Assembly (NCBI RefSeq): GCF_005938645.2
Contig: NZ_CP042171.1
Location: 930,001-994,000 of the forward strand
Direction of reading: 5' to 3'
DNA: 64,000 bases
DNA from: Pedobacter sp. KBS0701
Lineage (GTDB): Bacteria; Bacteroidota; Bacteroidia; Sphingobacteriales; Sphingobacteriaceae
Position 1 is the first letter of the stretch, and every line of letters begins with the position of its first letter. Shown here piece after piece: positions 1 to 10,529 of this stretch. The translations under genes and the position numbers were made by a program. The notes beneath the pieces are model-generated. The model did not search any database. It was not told the DNA's origin and saw only the letters and a list, made by a program, of their open reading frames with translations.

Positions 1-1
1 A

Positions 2-628
2 AAATGTGGAGGCACTTCTTTTATAAGATTGATCAATGCTGCAACTGTCATTATCAAAAATAACTACATTGGTGGTAGTGATACAGATCGTCCGTCAGCT
101 CAGGGTATTTATGCTGAATCGAACGATCCTGATTACCATTTTGCTGTGTTAATTATAGACTCAAATGATATAGATAACATAGGCGGACAAGCTGTGGCAG
201 TTGTAGGTTATTATTCAGTCAGAATAAAAAGCAATTGGTTCTCAGCAGGTAGAACAGTCGGAGTAAGTTCTGTTTACCTGAACGGTTGCGCACGTATAGA
301 TTTTACTGGAAACGACATTTATACAAGCGGTTATATGGGATTGCAAATGGCCGACTGTGAAGTGGGATCAATAACAAATAATCAAATCGAGCAATGTAAG
401 GATACAGGCATTTTTATGTTGCGCTGCAAAGAATTCTGTATACAAAGCAATCAAATAGGGTCTCTTACCCCTAAAGATCCTAATGGAGGATGTGACATGA
501 AAGTTGGTCTTTCAGAAAATCAGGGAGATTATAATATTATTAGTAGTAATATTTTCAAAGGCAACACATCGACCAACTTATATTACGAGGGGGCTAACAA
601 TGTCATAAATAACAATATTTCTATGTAA
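2..628 (+). CDS. Right-handed parallel beta-helix protein, 3' part only
   Basis: The reading frame is open to the left edge of the window, so this is the C-terminal part (about 209 residues) of a longer protein whose start lies outside. The visible part is a series of short repeats of about 22-25 residues with Asn-rich turns and N-N-x-I or S-N-x-I motifs, such as ITNNQIEQ, IQSNQIG and ISSNIFKG. This is the pattern of right-handed parallel beta-helix proteins (pectate-lyase/NosD fold). Such proteins are usually secreted carbohydrate-active or surface proteins. No catalytic residues can be assigned from the fragment, so enzyme versus structural role stays open. It ends just before a strong hairpin. 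Confidence 0.7.
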   Translation, partial: KCGGTSFIRLINAATVIIKNNYIGGSDTDRPSAQGIYAESNDPDYHFAVLIIDSNDIDNIGGQAVAVVGYYSVRIKSNWFSAGRTVGVSSVYLNGCARIDFTGNDIYTSGYMGLQMADCEVGSITNNQIEQCKDTGIFMLRCKEFCIQSNQIGSLTPKDPNGGCDMKVGLSENQGDYNIISSNIFKGNTSTNLYYEGANNVINNNISM

Positions 629-630
629 AC

Positions 631-676
631 AATTAAAATGAAGATGTCTCAAAAGTGAGGCAGCTTCATTTTAATT
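631..676. terminator. Perfect 13-bp inverted repeat after the beta-helix gene
   Basis: A 13-base arm (aattaaaatgaag, 631-643) is matched exactly by its reverse complement at 664-676. The 20-base spacer contains a further small ctca/tgag pairing. It starts 3 bases after the stop codon. The position and stem fit a transcription terminator; the A/T-rich arms could work in both directions. Confidence 0.6.
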
Positions 677-967
677 TAATTATTAATTAATCCTGTATCA
701 AATTTTCAGGACTAGACAGCATGCATTTAAGCAAGTGTTTGGAGAACAATCGGTCACGTTCACTTGGCAATTTGAATATTTGCATTTTTCATGATTTCCT
801 AGCTGCTATGTTAAACCGAGCCGCACAATATACTCCCCGTGAGCAGGAAAAGTGGTCTATAGTGCAAACGGGGCGAAGTTTTATTTTCAAGCATTTAAAT
901 AATCCAATCATCTGAATGTTGGTATATTAGTCCATCCTGATGATAATTCACACCTCCAGAATAGACG
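677..967. other. Intergenic, no convincing gene
   Basis: The only open frame (64 codons, from 721) has no recognisable domain, no clear ribosome-binding site and an unusual composition. A short stretch in another frame looks faintly protein-like but is broken by stops. It may be decayed coding DNA; nothing can be named. Confidence 0.4.
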
Positions 968-3910
968 CTAATACCCAAAAATCTGCTCCAGACTTAATTT
1001 AGTCACCTTGCCAAATTGCTGGATATCCTCTGTTTTTACATTTTTTTCCGAAGCAACGATACAGTAGTAATAAGGCTTATTTGCAATTTTTTGCTCATGG
1101 AATGCCTTAATAGCTGAGAAGTTTAAAGCTTTTAAACCCTCGTATTGGTCGATCCTCGAATCATGGTCGATACCCAATTGCTGATCTCTAAAGTATGCCC
1201 TGATGATCTCCTCTTTATTAATGCGTTCAGTTGCTATTTCATTTAGCGCGTTGGCTTTGGCAAGTTCAAAAGCGTGATCTTCTTTCGGCAAATTGTTCAG
1301 CAATTCGTTCATACTATTAATGGCATAACCCATTTTATCGGCCTGGCAGGTGAGGTAGGCAAACATGGTATATTCTTTAGCTTTTTTCTTAGGCGATGAA
1401 TATAGTGCGCCGGTAGAATAGGCCAGTGCTTTCGACCCCCTGATGGTTTGGAACACGACCGAACTCATACCCTGGCCGAAATAACTGTTGAATAAATTGA
1501 TCTTTGCGGCCTGGCCAGGATCGTAAGGCCCGCCATTATTGCGCACCCAACATACCTCTGCCTGTACCATGTCGTACGGCGCAAAATAAACCTGATTTTT
1601 AGCTGCTGTGGTATACGTAAATTTTTTAGCCGGAGGATCTGCCAGGAACTGATTGGGCAAATGATGAAGTTCTCTAATATTATTTGTAAAATCGGCCAGC
1701 GGCTTTGGTCCGTAATAGGTGATGGTATGCTTGTATTTATAAAAGTTATGCAATATCGAGAGCAGTTCTGCTGATGAAATGTTTTGTATTTCCTCATTGC
1801 CCAGGTTATTGTTAAATGGATTGTCCGGACCATACTGCGCATAAATGCTGATGCCCCTTAAGATATCTTCTTTCCTTAATTTGCTGTTCTCACGTTCCTT
1901 GATAATGCCATTTTTAAGCTCGGTTAAAGCCTGCTCATTGGCTTTACAATTTGCAAAAATATGTTCTACCAGGTTTAGGGCTTTATCAAAGTTTTCTTGT
2001 AAACCGCTAATGGAAATGGAGGCGCCTTCATTTTCTACAGAAAAACTATAATCGCAGGCAATTTGATAAAACTGCCGCTTTATCTCTTCTGAGGTATACC
2101 TATCCGTATTTAAAAAATTGAGGTACTGTGCAGCATAGGGTAGCAGCTTCAGGTTCCAGCTGCCTACATCAAATTTATAAGACAAGCTAAACAGGCCATT
2201 TTCTGTATTCTGAACCGTAACCACATCAGCTATTCCTACCTTAGATAAATTCAAATCTTTTTTATAATCTAAAAATCTGGGCGCGATTGGTTTTAGGGGC
2301 ATCGCATAAAGCTTTTTCGCAAATGCAGATACTGCCGAAGGATTCGTATTGATTGGTGTGATTTCTGGCTTTTCAACTTTGATGGTTTCTTTATCTTCAC
2401 CCTGGCGTTTATAGACGACTACGTAATTGTCTTTGAAGAATTTGTTGGCAAATTCTACGATTTCCTTTTTGGTAATTTTACCCATCACCTCCGGCATGTT
2501 TAAGGTTTCATCCCAGTTTTCGCAACGGTTTAACACGAACTCCTTAACAATTGTATTTACACGCATGCCGTTATCGTCAAATTCATAAAGTGAATTCAGC
2601 TTGTTATTGGCAACAATTGCTTTGATCAGACTTTCGTCGAAATTACCTTGTTTAAGTTGCGCAATCTGCTCCAGCAATAATTTTTGAGCCTCTTCCAGGC
2701 TTTGACCTTGTTTAGGGCTTGCATACAAACTGAACACGCCATAATCTTTCATCTGATAATAATTTGCACCCGAATTTTGCACCTTTTGCTGCTGGTTCAA
2801 ATTTACGTCCGTAAGACCAGCTTTGTCGTTTGACATAATACTGGAAATGAGTTTAAGCAACATGCTTTCCCTTGTATTTTGAGCATAGCCTCTGTAAGAT
2901 ATCTTAACATTTTCCTTATTCGGACCATAAACAACGATCTGTTGAACTTTAGTCAATGGCTTTTCAGGCGCCGGGTTATATAGCTGCAGTGGTTTTGCCT
3001 TCATATAGGAAAAAGCACGATCAACTTTCCTGATCATTTCATCCGGATTGAAATCGCCGGCAAAGGCAAGGACCATGTTATTCGGGACATAATACTTGTT
3101 ATAATATGCCCTGATGGCCACTAATGATGGGTTTTTCAAATGCGCTATGGTACCGATTACGGTTTGCTGTCCATAATTGTGGGTAGGAAACAACGCAGCT
3201 AAAACTTTTTCATCAGTCTTTATATTATCATCGTCCAAAAGGCTATTTTTTTCTTCATAAACGGCCTCGAGTTCGGTATGAAAAAGACGGAATACCGGGC
3301 TTCGGAACCGTTCTGCCTGTAAAGCCAGGAACTGATCTACGGCATTGGGGGGAAAGTCTTCGTTATAATCTGTTCCCTCATAAAGCGTATGTGCATTGGT
3401 GGTTTTGCCACCGATTGATTTCATCATCCGGTCGTATTCATTGGCAATTGCGTAGTTGGAAGCCTCATTTGAGGTCTTATCAATTTTCGCATACATCGCC
3501 TTTCGTTTTACCGGATCTACCGTTCGCCTGTACTGTTCAAATAACTTCTCAATTTCATCAAGAAGCGGTTTTTCTTTTGCATAATTTAGGGTACCGAATT
3601 TATCGGTACCCTTAAAAAGTAAATGTTCAAGATAATGTGCCAAACCGGTCGTATTTTTCGGGTCGGTATTGCTCCCCGCCCTTACAGCCAACCTGAATTC
3701 GATCACCGGATGCTGCGTATTTTGTGACAGAACCACAGTAAGCCCATTCTTTAGGGTGTAAAAGCGGGATTTTGTGGGATCATTGCTTACATATTTGTAA
3801 GTATAACTACCTGAAGCAGCAGTTTTCCATTGAAAGGCAGACTGCGCCATTAAACCCGTGTGTACAAGAAATACAATTGCGAACACGAATAATCGATATC
3901 TCATCAGCAT
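968..3910 (-). CDS. M16 family zinc metallopeptidase (insulinase-like), exported
   Basis: 980 residues with a signal peptide (residues about 1-23, ending near LMAQS). The N-terminal M16 domain carries the inverted zinc motif HYLEH (His92, Glu95, His96), and a downstream ELEAVYEEKN segment (residues about 213-222) should supply the third zinc ligand. The C-terminal half is a second M16 domain without the zinc motif but with the IRGSKALAYS segment typical of the partner half. The length fits the two-domain, fused M16 peptidases that degrade peptides in a closed chamber. It is the last gene of a four-gene unit (SusC, SusD, TlpA-like, M16), only 9 bases after the TlpA-like gene. A role in digesting an imported or surface-bound peptide is an inference from that context. 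Confidence 0.93.
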   Translation of the reverse strand: MLMRYRLFVFAIVFLVHTGLMAQSAFQWKTAASGSYTYKYVSNDPTKSRFYTLKNGLTVVLSQNTQHPVIEFRLAVRAGSNTDPKNTTGLAHYLEHLLFKGTDKFGTLNYAKEKPLLDEIEKLFEQYRRTVDPVKRKAMYAKIDKTSNEASNYAIANEYDRMMKSIGGKTTNAHTLYEGTDYNEDFPPNAVDQFLALQAERFRSPVFRLFHTELEAVYEEKNSLLDDDNIKTDEKVLAALFPTHNYGQQTVIGTIAHLKNPSLVAIRAYYNKYYVPNNMVLAFAGDFNPDEMIRKVDRAFSYMKAKPLQLYNPAPEKPLTKVQQIVVYGPNKENVKISYRGYAQNTRESMLLKLISSIMSNDKAGLTDVNLNQQQKVQNSGANYYQMKDYGVFSLYASPKQGQSLEEAQKLLLEQIAQLKQGNFDESLIKAIVANNKLNSLYEFDDNGMRVNTIVKEFVLNRCENWDETLNMPEVMGKITKKEIVEFANKFFKDNYVVVYKRQGEDKETIKVEKPEITPINTNPSAVSAFAKKLYAMPLKPIAPRFLDYKKDLNLSKVGIADVVTVQNTENGLFSLSYKFDVGSWNLKLLPYAAQYLNFLNTDRYTSEEIKRQFYQIACDYSFSVENEGASISISGLQENFDKALNLVEHIFANCKANEQALTELKNGIIKERENSKLRKEDILRGISIYAQYGPDNPFNNNLGNEEIQNISSAELLSILHNFYKYKHTITYYGPKPLADFTNNIRELHHLPNQFLADPPAKKFTYTTAAKNQVYFAPYDMVQAEVCWVRNNGGPYDPGQAAKINLFNSYFGQGMSSVVFQTIRGSKALAYSTGALYSSPKKKAKEYTMFAYLTCQADKMGYAINSMNELLNNLPKEDHAFELAKANALNEIATERINKEEIIRAYFRDQQLGIDHDSRIDQYEGLKALNFSAIKAFHEQKIANKPYYYCIVASEKNVKTEDIQQFGKVTKLSLEQIFGY

Positions 3911-3919
3911 CAGTTTTCT

Positions 3920-5065
3920 TTAATTAAAGATTTTATCCAGTTCCATTTGTAATTCTTCACCCCGAAGGTTTTTTGCTACAATCTTTCCATTCGGGTCTAA
4001 AAGAAGGTTTTGGGGAACTGAGGTTATCCCATACAACCTGGCCACGGAATTTTTCCAGCCTTTTAAATCACTCAACTGAATCCAGGGTAAGCCATCTGCT
4101 TCAATTGCTTTTAGCCATGGCTCTTTTTTATCATCCAGTGAAATGGAAATAATCTCAAAATTCTTGTCTTTAAATTTTTCATAAGCCTTTACTACTGTTG
4201 GGTTTTCTTCCCGGCAAGGTGCGCACCAGCTGGCCCAAAAATCGACTAAAACATATTTCCCTCTTAATGAAGATAAGGTTACGGGCTTTCCTTCGGTATT
4301 GTTCTGGGTAAAATCCAATGCCTGCTGCCCAATGCCTGTTTTTTCGGCCATGGCCAATTTAACCTGCAAATTCTTGCCCATGGCCGTGTTTTTCATTCTG
4401 GGGCTCAAAAGTTTCAAATCACGTTTTAGCTTTGCCAGTTCAACCGCGCCGTCATTCCTTTCATTAATCAAATCAAGACTTACATAAGAGTCGGGATGCT
4501 GCTGGATAAAAGCATTTTGTATCTTACCAATTTCGCTATACAAGCGCTGTAGTTGGGGCGCAAATTCATTTGGAGCATCTTTACTTGTACTATCGTCCTT
4601 TTTGTTTCTGAAACTGCGCATCACTTGCTCATTCAAAACCATCTGTTTTGCTTCCAGCGATTTTAACCGGGATTTTAAAATCAGGTAATCCGATTGCGCG
4701 GGTCCGCCCTTAATTGTGGCGTTACCTATTTGCGTACCTACAATGCTGATGTTCGTGTTTTCTAAAAAGAATGTCTGATAATTTCTGGCATAGAAGTCAT
4801 CGTTATCTGCCGTTTCTTTATTTTTTTCGGTCGGTTTTAAATTGAGGTATACTTTTACAACAGCATTCACTTTGCCTTTAAATGAGAAAGAACCATTCCT
4901 GACAATGGCCGAATCTCTCACTTCCTGTCTTGTAGTCCGATATTCCAGCATCACTTTCTGACCATCATACTTAGCTGGAATTTTTCCTTTAATGGAAAAG
5001 CCGGTTTGCGCGTTTACAGAAAAGGCGGCCAGGCCAATTACTGCAGTAACTAGTATTTTTAACAT
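3920..5065 (-). CDS. TlpA-type thiol:disulfide oxidoreductase with N-terminal DUF4369-like domain
   Basis: 381 residues. A signal peptide (1-19, ending VNAQ) puts it outside the inner membrane. Residues about 22-120 form a beta-rich domain like DUF4369; residues 125-240 are helical; residues about 245-380 are a thioredoxin fold with the redox motif WCAPC (280-284) and the downstream cis-proline segment SVPQNLLLD. Proteins of this architecture are common beside SusC/SusD pairs in Bacteroidota. The expected role is reduction or rearrangement of disulfides in an exported partner or substrate. It sits 38 bases after the SusD gene and 9 bases before the M16 peptidase, so it is very probably co-transcribed with both. 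Confidence 0.9.
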   Translation of the reverse strand: MLKILVTAVIGLAAFSVNAQTGFSIKGKIPAKYDGQKVMLEYRTTRQEVRDSAIVRNGSFSFKGKVNAVVKVYLNLKPTEKNKETADNDDFYARNYQTFFLENTNISIVGTQIGNATIKGGPAQSDYLILKSRLKSLEAKQMVLNEQVMRSFRNKKDDSTSKDAPNEFAPQLQRLYSEIGKIQNAFIQQHPDSYVSLDLINERNDGAVELAKLKRDLKLLSPRMKNTAMGKNLQVKLAMAEKTGIGQQALDFTQNNTEGKPVTLSSLRGKYVLVDFWASWCAPCREENPTVVKAYEKFKDKNFEIISISLDDKKEPWLKAIEADGLPWIQLSDLKGWKNSVARLYGITSVPQNLLLDPNGKIVAKNLRGEELQMELDKIFN

Positions 5066-5103
5066 GTTTTTTGAATTATTTAGAAAAAAATTGTGATGTC
5101 CAT

Positions 5104-6549
5104 TTAAGGGTTGTTTTCCATACCCGGATTCTCATTGATTACTTTTTGAGGAAACCGGAGTGTAAAACGATTTGGCTTTAAGGTAAATGTCTTACTAACC
5201 GTACCTGTTGCCGAGTATAATGTGTGGGTATAGACATTTGAACTAAAGAGTGGATCTACTGAAAGCCTTCTGATGTCGAACCATCGGTAACCCATGGCCG
5301 AAAATTCTCTGATGCGCTCATCAAGGATATATTTCAACAAGGGCAGCTGCTGATTGGCAACAGAAGCTGGTACTTCATAGCTATCTGAGGGCAATCTTCT
5401 GATACGCAGGTATTCCAAATCCGTTTTCGCGCCAGATAAATCGTTGGTACGTGCCTTACATTCTGCACTCAGAAGATACAAATCCGGAATAACCACCCCA
5501 AATTGAATGGTGCCAGGACTGGTTCTTCTGAGAAAGCCCTGAGGGTATTCAGGACCGAAGACGGCATTTGATGAATAAAAATTCAGCCTTAAATCTGAAG
5601 ATTGATACAAATCAACCGTCTTTTTATCGAGTACAAGTGCATTTCCAAAAGGTCCGTCGTTATAACATTGTTTTCCATATATATTTTCCTGAATTCCATC
5701 CAGGTTTGGATATGGAACCCCGAAATCATCAATTGGGGTAAATTGTCCGCCTGGCGCAAAGGTTACATTATAATCATAAAGCCCTACCGGGATGGATGCA
5801 TTGGCCAAACCTTGTATTGATGCATTTAAATGGGGTATGGCATCTGAAAATTTGCCCATATACACATATACCTTACCTAAAATTCCTTCAGCAGCAGGTC
5901 TCGACATCCGGATGCGGGAGCTTACTTTCTGAGGCAGGTTAGGAATAGCACTAACCAGGTCGTTAATAATAAAATCATACACTTCTTTTACGCTTGCCCT
6001 TGTAAATTTTGTTTGCGTTACATCGGGTGCGGTTACAATCGGGAAACCCGGATCGCTGGAAGATGTCGTGGCATTATAGGGTTTGCCGAAATAATTAATC
6101 AATAGGAAATAGGTCCACGCTCTACCCGCCATGGCTTCAGCCTTGATAGACGATTTTTGTAGTTCGGTTCCATCTGTGGCATTGGGCAATTCGGTAATAA
6201 TTTTGTTGTAGGTATAAATATTTTTCAATGGGGCAGAAAGTTCGCCGGCATCTTCATTAGGTTCATAAACTACATCGTCCCAGCGGAACAAGCGCTGAGT
6301 TCTTAAATCCTTTCCACTGTAATAAGGTTCAATTGCAGCCATTTCATCGCCCAAAGTGATCTGCGCATTTGAGGAGATTTGATTCACCAGGTCCAGGTTA
6401 TTGAGCAGCAAATTATAATCTGACACTTTTTGCGCAATCAGCTTGCCTTTCGGAGTTACTTCCAGAAAGGACTTTTTACAGGAGAAAAAAACGGTCGAAA
6501 GCAAGGCAAACACAACCGCGGTTTTTATATTTTTAGATATCTGTTTCAT
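5104..6549 (-). CDS. SusD/RagB-type outer-membrane nutrient-binding lipoprotein
   Basis: 481 residues. The lipobox FFSC (Cys24) is followed by the KKSFLEVTPKG start typical of SusD proteins. The N-terminal segment with paired helices, the GRAWTYFLLINYFGKPY motif and the C-terminal LDERIREFSAMGYRWFDIRRL motif are the usual SusD landmarks. It lies 5 bases after the SusC gene, which it should cap as the surface lid of the transporter. The ligand cannot be read from the sequence. The TlpA-like and M16 neighbours, with no glycoside hydrolase, argue for a peptide or other non-glycan substrate; that is an inference. Confidence 0.93.
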   Translation of the reverse strand: MKQISKNIKTAVVFALLSTVFFSCKKSFLEVTPKGKLIAQKVSDYNLLLNNLDLVNQISSNAQITLGDEMAAIEPYYSGKDLRTQRLFRWDDVVYEPNEDAGELSAPLKNIYTYNKIITELPNATDGTELQKSSIKAEAMAGRAWTYFLLINYFGKPYNATTSSSDPGFPIVTAPDVTQTKFTRASVKEVYDFIINDLVSAIPNLPQKVSSRIRMSRPAAEGILGKVYVYMGKFSDAIPHLNASIQGLANASIPVGLYDYNVTFAPGGQFTPIDDFGVPYPNLDGIQENIYGKQCYNDGPFGNALVLDKKTVDLYQSSDLRLNFYSSNAVFGPEYPQGFLRRTSPGTIQFGVVIPDLYLLSAECKARTNDLSGAKTDLEYLRIRRLPSDSYEVPASVANQQLPLLKYILDERIREFSAMGYRWFDIRRLSVDPLFSSNVYTHTLYSATGTVSKTFTLKPNRFTLRFPQKVINENPGMENNP

Positions 6550-6554
6550 GTTTA

Positions 6555-9500
6555 TTAGAATTTTACGTTCAAACCAAATGATACCGAGCCCTGGTTAATC
6601 CGCAGATTCCGGAAGGCTAAACTGGCTTCCTGGAATTCAGGATCAATACCATCTTTATTTGCTTTCCATAACATTATGTTAGAAACCTGGGCACGCAAAG
6701 TAACCTGATCGGCTTTCAGCTTTTTAATCCATAAGGAAGGCAGGCTGTAAGAAAGCGTAATGTCACGCATTTTAATATAAGATGCACTCACCACGTTAAT
6801 GTCTGCACGGCTGTAATAAGTAACGTCTCTGCGACTTTGGGCATCAGATGAATTGGCATCATACGATGGGACATTGGTAAACTTTTCATCCCCGGGATTT
6901 ATCCAGCGATCGGCAAAGTCTGCCAGCAGGTTACCGGTTTTAAACCCAAATCCTGTTCCTGCTTCATTTACATGCGTAATTCTTCCCGAAAAGGATTCGG
7001 TTACATCTTTTCGCATCACATGGCCCAAACTGTATACGATGTTTGCACTTAAACTTAAGCCGCCATAAGTGAATACGTTAGATAAGCCACCGTTCCAAAC
7101 CGGTTGGTAAGTGCCCATAAATTTTACATCTTCTGGCTTCCCCACGTAAGGCGCCTTAGTTACTGTTCCATCAGCCAGCCTGATCTGAGGATCACCCATG
7201 TTATCCAGGCCAGCATATTCATAAGCAAAAATTGCAAATGCAGGATAACCAGCTACATAATTCTGGCCTATTCTATCATACGCAGAGGTAGTAGGGTATT
7301 GTTGGTTTAAACTGGTAATGGTATTTTTATTGTAGGCAATATTTAATGAAGTAGACCAGCTTAAACGCCCCCTGAGGTTTGAGCTGTTGATGCTCAGCTC
7401 TATGCCTTTATTCTGTAAATCGCCCAGGTTGCCGATAATATTCGGGTAACCGGTAAATGTATTGGTAGGCAGATTGCCCAGTAGATTGGAGGTTTTCTTT
7501 TGATAGGCATCTAATGAACCACTGATTCGATTGTTTAAAAGCGCAAAATCCAGCCCGAGGTTGATTGTTCTGGTACTTTCCCAGGTTAGTTTTGGATTAG
7601 AAGCTGTAGAAATAACCAATCCGGTTCCGCCTGGTAACCAGGAATTTTCATAACCCTGCAGAATATCATAAGAAGAAGCTGTGCCAGGAGAGGGTGCATT
7701 CCCGGTTAACCCATACGTTGCCCTGAGGGCTAAAGAATTTAACCAGGTTACTGCCGATATGAATTTTTCACCTGTAACCAACCATTTACCACCCACACTC
7801 CAAACCGGTTTATTCTGTGCCGATTTATCCAGGCCAAACAGGTTACTCTTATCCATACGCAGGCTTCCGTTGATCGAATATTTCTGGTTATAGGTGTAGG
7901 CTACGTTTGAATAATAGGAAGAAAACCTGCTTCGGAATTCTCCCTGGGTAAAATAATCACTAGTCAAAAGACTACCAAAATAATCGTTGGGCATCACCGT
8001 TCCGGAGATGCCGCTCCTGGAAAGGGTTGCATAGTCGACCGGAACAGAAGTAAGCAGTTTATCATCATAACCCCTCACCTTACTACCGTTTGTAGCACTC
8101 AACTGCTCCTGAGCCTCCTGTCCAATTAATACGTTTAGCTGGTGCATATTTTCATTCCAGCTGTTGCTGTAATTCAACTGGTTCCTGATGGTCCAATCCT
8201 GCTGACTGGTATTGCCTACCGAATAAATACCGCCTGTGCTTGGCAAATAATAAATTGGTGTATCGTCTATGGTTGGTGCAACTGTAAACTGGGCAAGTTC
8301 ACTCCTGACTTTATAACTTCTTGCATCATCATAAATTTCAGATTTGCTACTGCCTTTATTATAGCTGTAGGTACCCTCAAATTTTAAACCTTTAACCAGG
8401 TTTACATTCAGGCCCAAAATGTTACGGCTGAAGAAGTTATTGTTTTTGGTTGAGCCATAATTAAATTCATCAAGCGGATTGTAATCCAGGTTGATGCGGC
8501 TCCTGTTTTGAAAATCAGTCCTCACATCTTCGCTAAGCAATTGCATGTAAGGCATGGAAATATTTTTGCCTGCAGCATCCTGAAACAATTGATAGGGATA
8601 AAATTTATTATTGACATCAATAGTCCGCATGGCGCTGCTGATGTTGTTGTTTAAATCGGTAATTAAACTTAGCTGAACACGTTTGCCTAGCGAGAATTCC
8701 TGGCGCACGTTTATTTTATAAGTATTGTCTTTTTCGCCCGGCCGGTTGCTTGTGGTGTTGGTATAAGCAGCAGAGCCATAGAAGGCATAATTGGTACTGC
8801 CGCCGGATAAGGTAACCGTATGGTTCATCAGGGAAGCATTTCGGTACCAAAGATCCTTAATCTGCTGGCGATTATCGATATTAGCGAGGCTATCAAGGCT
8901 TGCGGCAGCCTGGCTTGCAGAGATCAGTCCACGATATTTATTATATAAAATCACTTCATGCGGGGCAACACCGGTAGCCATAGGCGCATACGCCGTTACT
9001 GATTCCCATGGATTTAGTACCGGATCAAAATATTGAGTAGCTGCATCGATAAACTGCCTGCTATTTAAGGTAGGCAAATAATTCAGATCAGGCTTGCCCT
9101 GGAAGTTGATGAAGGCATCGTAAGTGATCCTTATACGATCGCCTTTAACGCCTTTTTTAGTGGTAATGACGATAACCCCGTTGGATGCCCTGGCGCCCCA
9201 GATGGAAGCAGCGGTTGCATCTTTTAATACCGTAACATCGGCCACATCCTGCGGATTGATGGTCGATACGTCATTCAACGGAATACCATCTACTACGAAT
9301 AAAGGGTTTCTATTGGTGCCAACATAGGCATCATTGGTCTGGTTAGCATTGCCCGGAATACCAATAGTTGATAAACCACGAATTAAAAACGGGCTTTGAC
9401 GGGCTCCGGGTGAATTGTTTACGGTTAAACCCGGTACTAATCCATCCAGGCGTTGCAGGATATTCATACTACCGGTACGGGCACTTACTGTGGCCATGTT

Positions 9501-10271
9501 GGGTTTCGCAAATGAGCCGGCACTACGCTCTTTTGAAATGGTTTGATAACCGGTATTTACGGTAACATTAACTTCAGTCAGGCTTTTAGACTCAACTTCC
9601 AGTCGTATCACGCCCATATTTTCTGCGGCTTTGACGTATTTAGGTTTATACCCCACATAGGAGAAAATAAGGTAAGCATTTTCATCTATGCGTTTTATTG
9701 TAAATTCTCCTTCGGTATCAGTCAAAGCTGCAACGGTTAGATCTTTAAAAGCAAGCATCGGGTTGTCAATACTATGAATATCACCCTGATTACGTGGAAA
9801 TCCTGCGGATATCGTAACACCAGAAACTGGAATTCCTTTTTCGTCTACCACTGATCCGGTAACGGTAATACTGGAGAAATAAGTGGAAAGGCCATCTATA
9901 ACAGATGTCCGTTTCTTTTCTTTTAGTGTGATGATCTTCCCCTCAATGGAATACTCCACATCTAATCCTCTAAGCACTGCTGACAGGGCATTGTCTAAAC
10001 TTTCGTTAGTTAGACTGACATTGACCTTTTGATTTTGGGAAAGTTTATTGAAGTCATAATAAAAGTCAAATCCGCTCTGTTTTCTGATCTCCTTAAGAAC
10101 GGCAGAAAGCGGTGCATTGGTTTTATTTAGTGTAATGCGCTGGCCAAATGTCGCGGCGCTGACCTGCATGAGGCTTGCTATTAATATAACGGTGGTTAAG
10201 CGCATAGTTAACAGGATTTTATGGTATAGCCTTTTAGGTATACCAAATTTTTTAGTAGAAATTTGATACAT
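6555..10271 (-). CDS. SusC/RagA-type TonB-dependent transporter with STN signalling domain
   Basis: 1238 residues. The long N-terminus with MRLTTVILIASLMQVSAATF as its hydrophobic part is the usual form for Sphingobacteriaceae SusC proteins, which supports the start. Residues about 50-118 are a secretin/TonB short N-terminal (STN) domain. Then come a carboxypeptidase-regulatory-like beta-sandwich (about 136-225), a plug domain with the GLVPGLTVNN and FVVDGIPLNDVSTINPQDV motifs, and a 22-strand-type barrel ending in FGLNVKF. The STN domain is the part that contacts a FecR anti-sigma factor in FecA-type systems. The FecR and ECF sigma genes lie directly upstream, so this transporter probably reports its own substrate to transcription. 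Confidence 0.95.
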   Translation of the reverse strand: MYQISTKKFGIPKRLYHKILLTMRLTTVILIASLMQVSAATFGQRITLNKTNAPLSAVLKEIRKQSGFDFYYDFNKLSQNQKVNVSLTNESLDNALSAVLRGLDVEYSIEGKIITLKEKKRTSVIDGLSTYFSSITVTGSVVDEKGIPVSGVTISAGFPRNQGDIHSIDNPMLAFKDLTVAALTDTEGEFTIKRIDENAYLIFSYVGYKPKYVKAAENMGVIRLEVESKSLTEVNVTVNTGYQTISKERSAGSFAKPNMATVSARTGSMNILQRLDGLVPGLTVNNSPGARQSPFLIRGLSTIGIPGNANQTNDAYVGTNRNPLFVVDGIPLNDVSTINPQDVADVTVLKDATAASIWGARASNGVIVITTKKGVKGDRIRITYDAFINFQGKPDLNYLPTLNSRQFIDAATQYFDPVLNPWESVTAYAPMATGVAPHEVILYNKYRGLISASQAAASLDSLANIDNRQQIKDLWYRNASLMNHTVTLSGGSTNYAFYGSAAYTNTTSNRPGEKDNTYKINVRQEFSLGKRVQLSLITDLNNNISSAMRTIDVNNKFYPYQLFQDAAGKNISMPYMQLLSEDVRTDFQNRSRINLDYNPLDEFNYGSTKNNNFFSRNILGLNVNLVKGLKFEGTYSYNKGSSKSEIYDDARSYKVRSELAQFTVAPTIDDTPIYYLPSTGGIYSVGNTSQQDWTIRNQLNYSNSWNENMHQLNVLIGQEAQEQLSATNGSKVRGYDDKLLTSVPVDYATLSRSGISGTVMPNDYFGSLLTSDYFTQGEFRSRFSSYYSNVAYTYNQKYSINGSLRMDKSNLFGLDKSAQNKPVWSVGGKWLVTGEKFISAVTWLNSLALRATYGLTGNAPSPGTASSYDILQGYENSWLPGGTGLVISTASNPKLTWESTRTINLGLDFALLNNRISGSLDAYQKKTSNLLGNLPTNTFTGYPNIIGNLGDLQNKGIELSINSSNLRGRLSWSTSLNIAYNKNTITSLNQQYPTTSAYDRIGQNYVAGYPAFAIFAYEYAGLDNMGDPQIRLADGTVTKAPYVGKPEDVKFMGTYQPVWNGGLSNVFTYGGLSLSANIVYSLGHVMRKDVTESFSGRITHVNEAGTGFGFKTGNLLADFADRWINPGDEKFTNVPSYDANSSDAQSRRDVTYYSRADINVVSASYIKMRDITLSYSLPSLWIKKLKADQVTLRAQVSNIMLWKANKDGIDPEFQEASLAFRNLRINQGSVSFGLNVKF

Positions 10272-10529
10272 TTACGTTTAGTTTGGTTGTAGCAGTGTGC
10301 TTTCCGTCGTCGAAAACTATCGGCATGCTGCTGTTAGGAGTTGATTTCTTAATAAATTTGCCAAACACAGACCAGGAGTAGCTATACTTCTGGTTTGCTT
10401 ATTCCTTTAATTTTGCCGTCGTAAAAATAGTTTCATGTTTGTTTGGGTTTGAAAACGGTTGAACATTCTTTCTATATCGTTCTTACCGCTTGGTTAACAG
10501 TTGGTTGATTTTTTATTTTTATGATAGCG
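10272..10529. promoter_or_regulatory. Leader region between fecR-like gene and susC-like gene
   Basis: 258 bases without a gene, upstream of the minus-strand SusC. This is where the ECF sigma encoded next door would be expected to act. I found no TAnnTTTG box on the minus strand, which would fit an alternative-sigma promoter, but no consensus can be assigned from one copy. Confidence 0.4.

Noticed and set aside
721..915. 64-codon plus-strand open frame after the beta-helix gene
   Set aside because: No domain, no ribosome-binding site, odd composition; treated as non-coding or decayed DNA.
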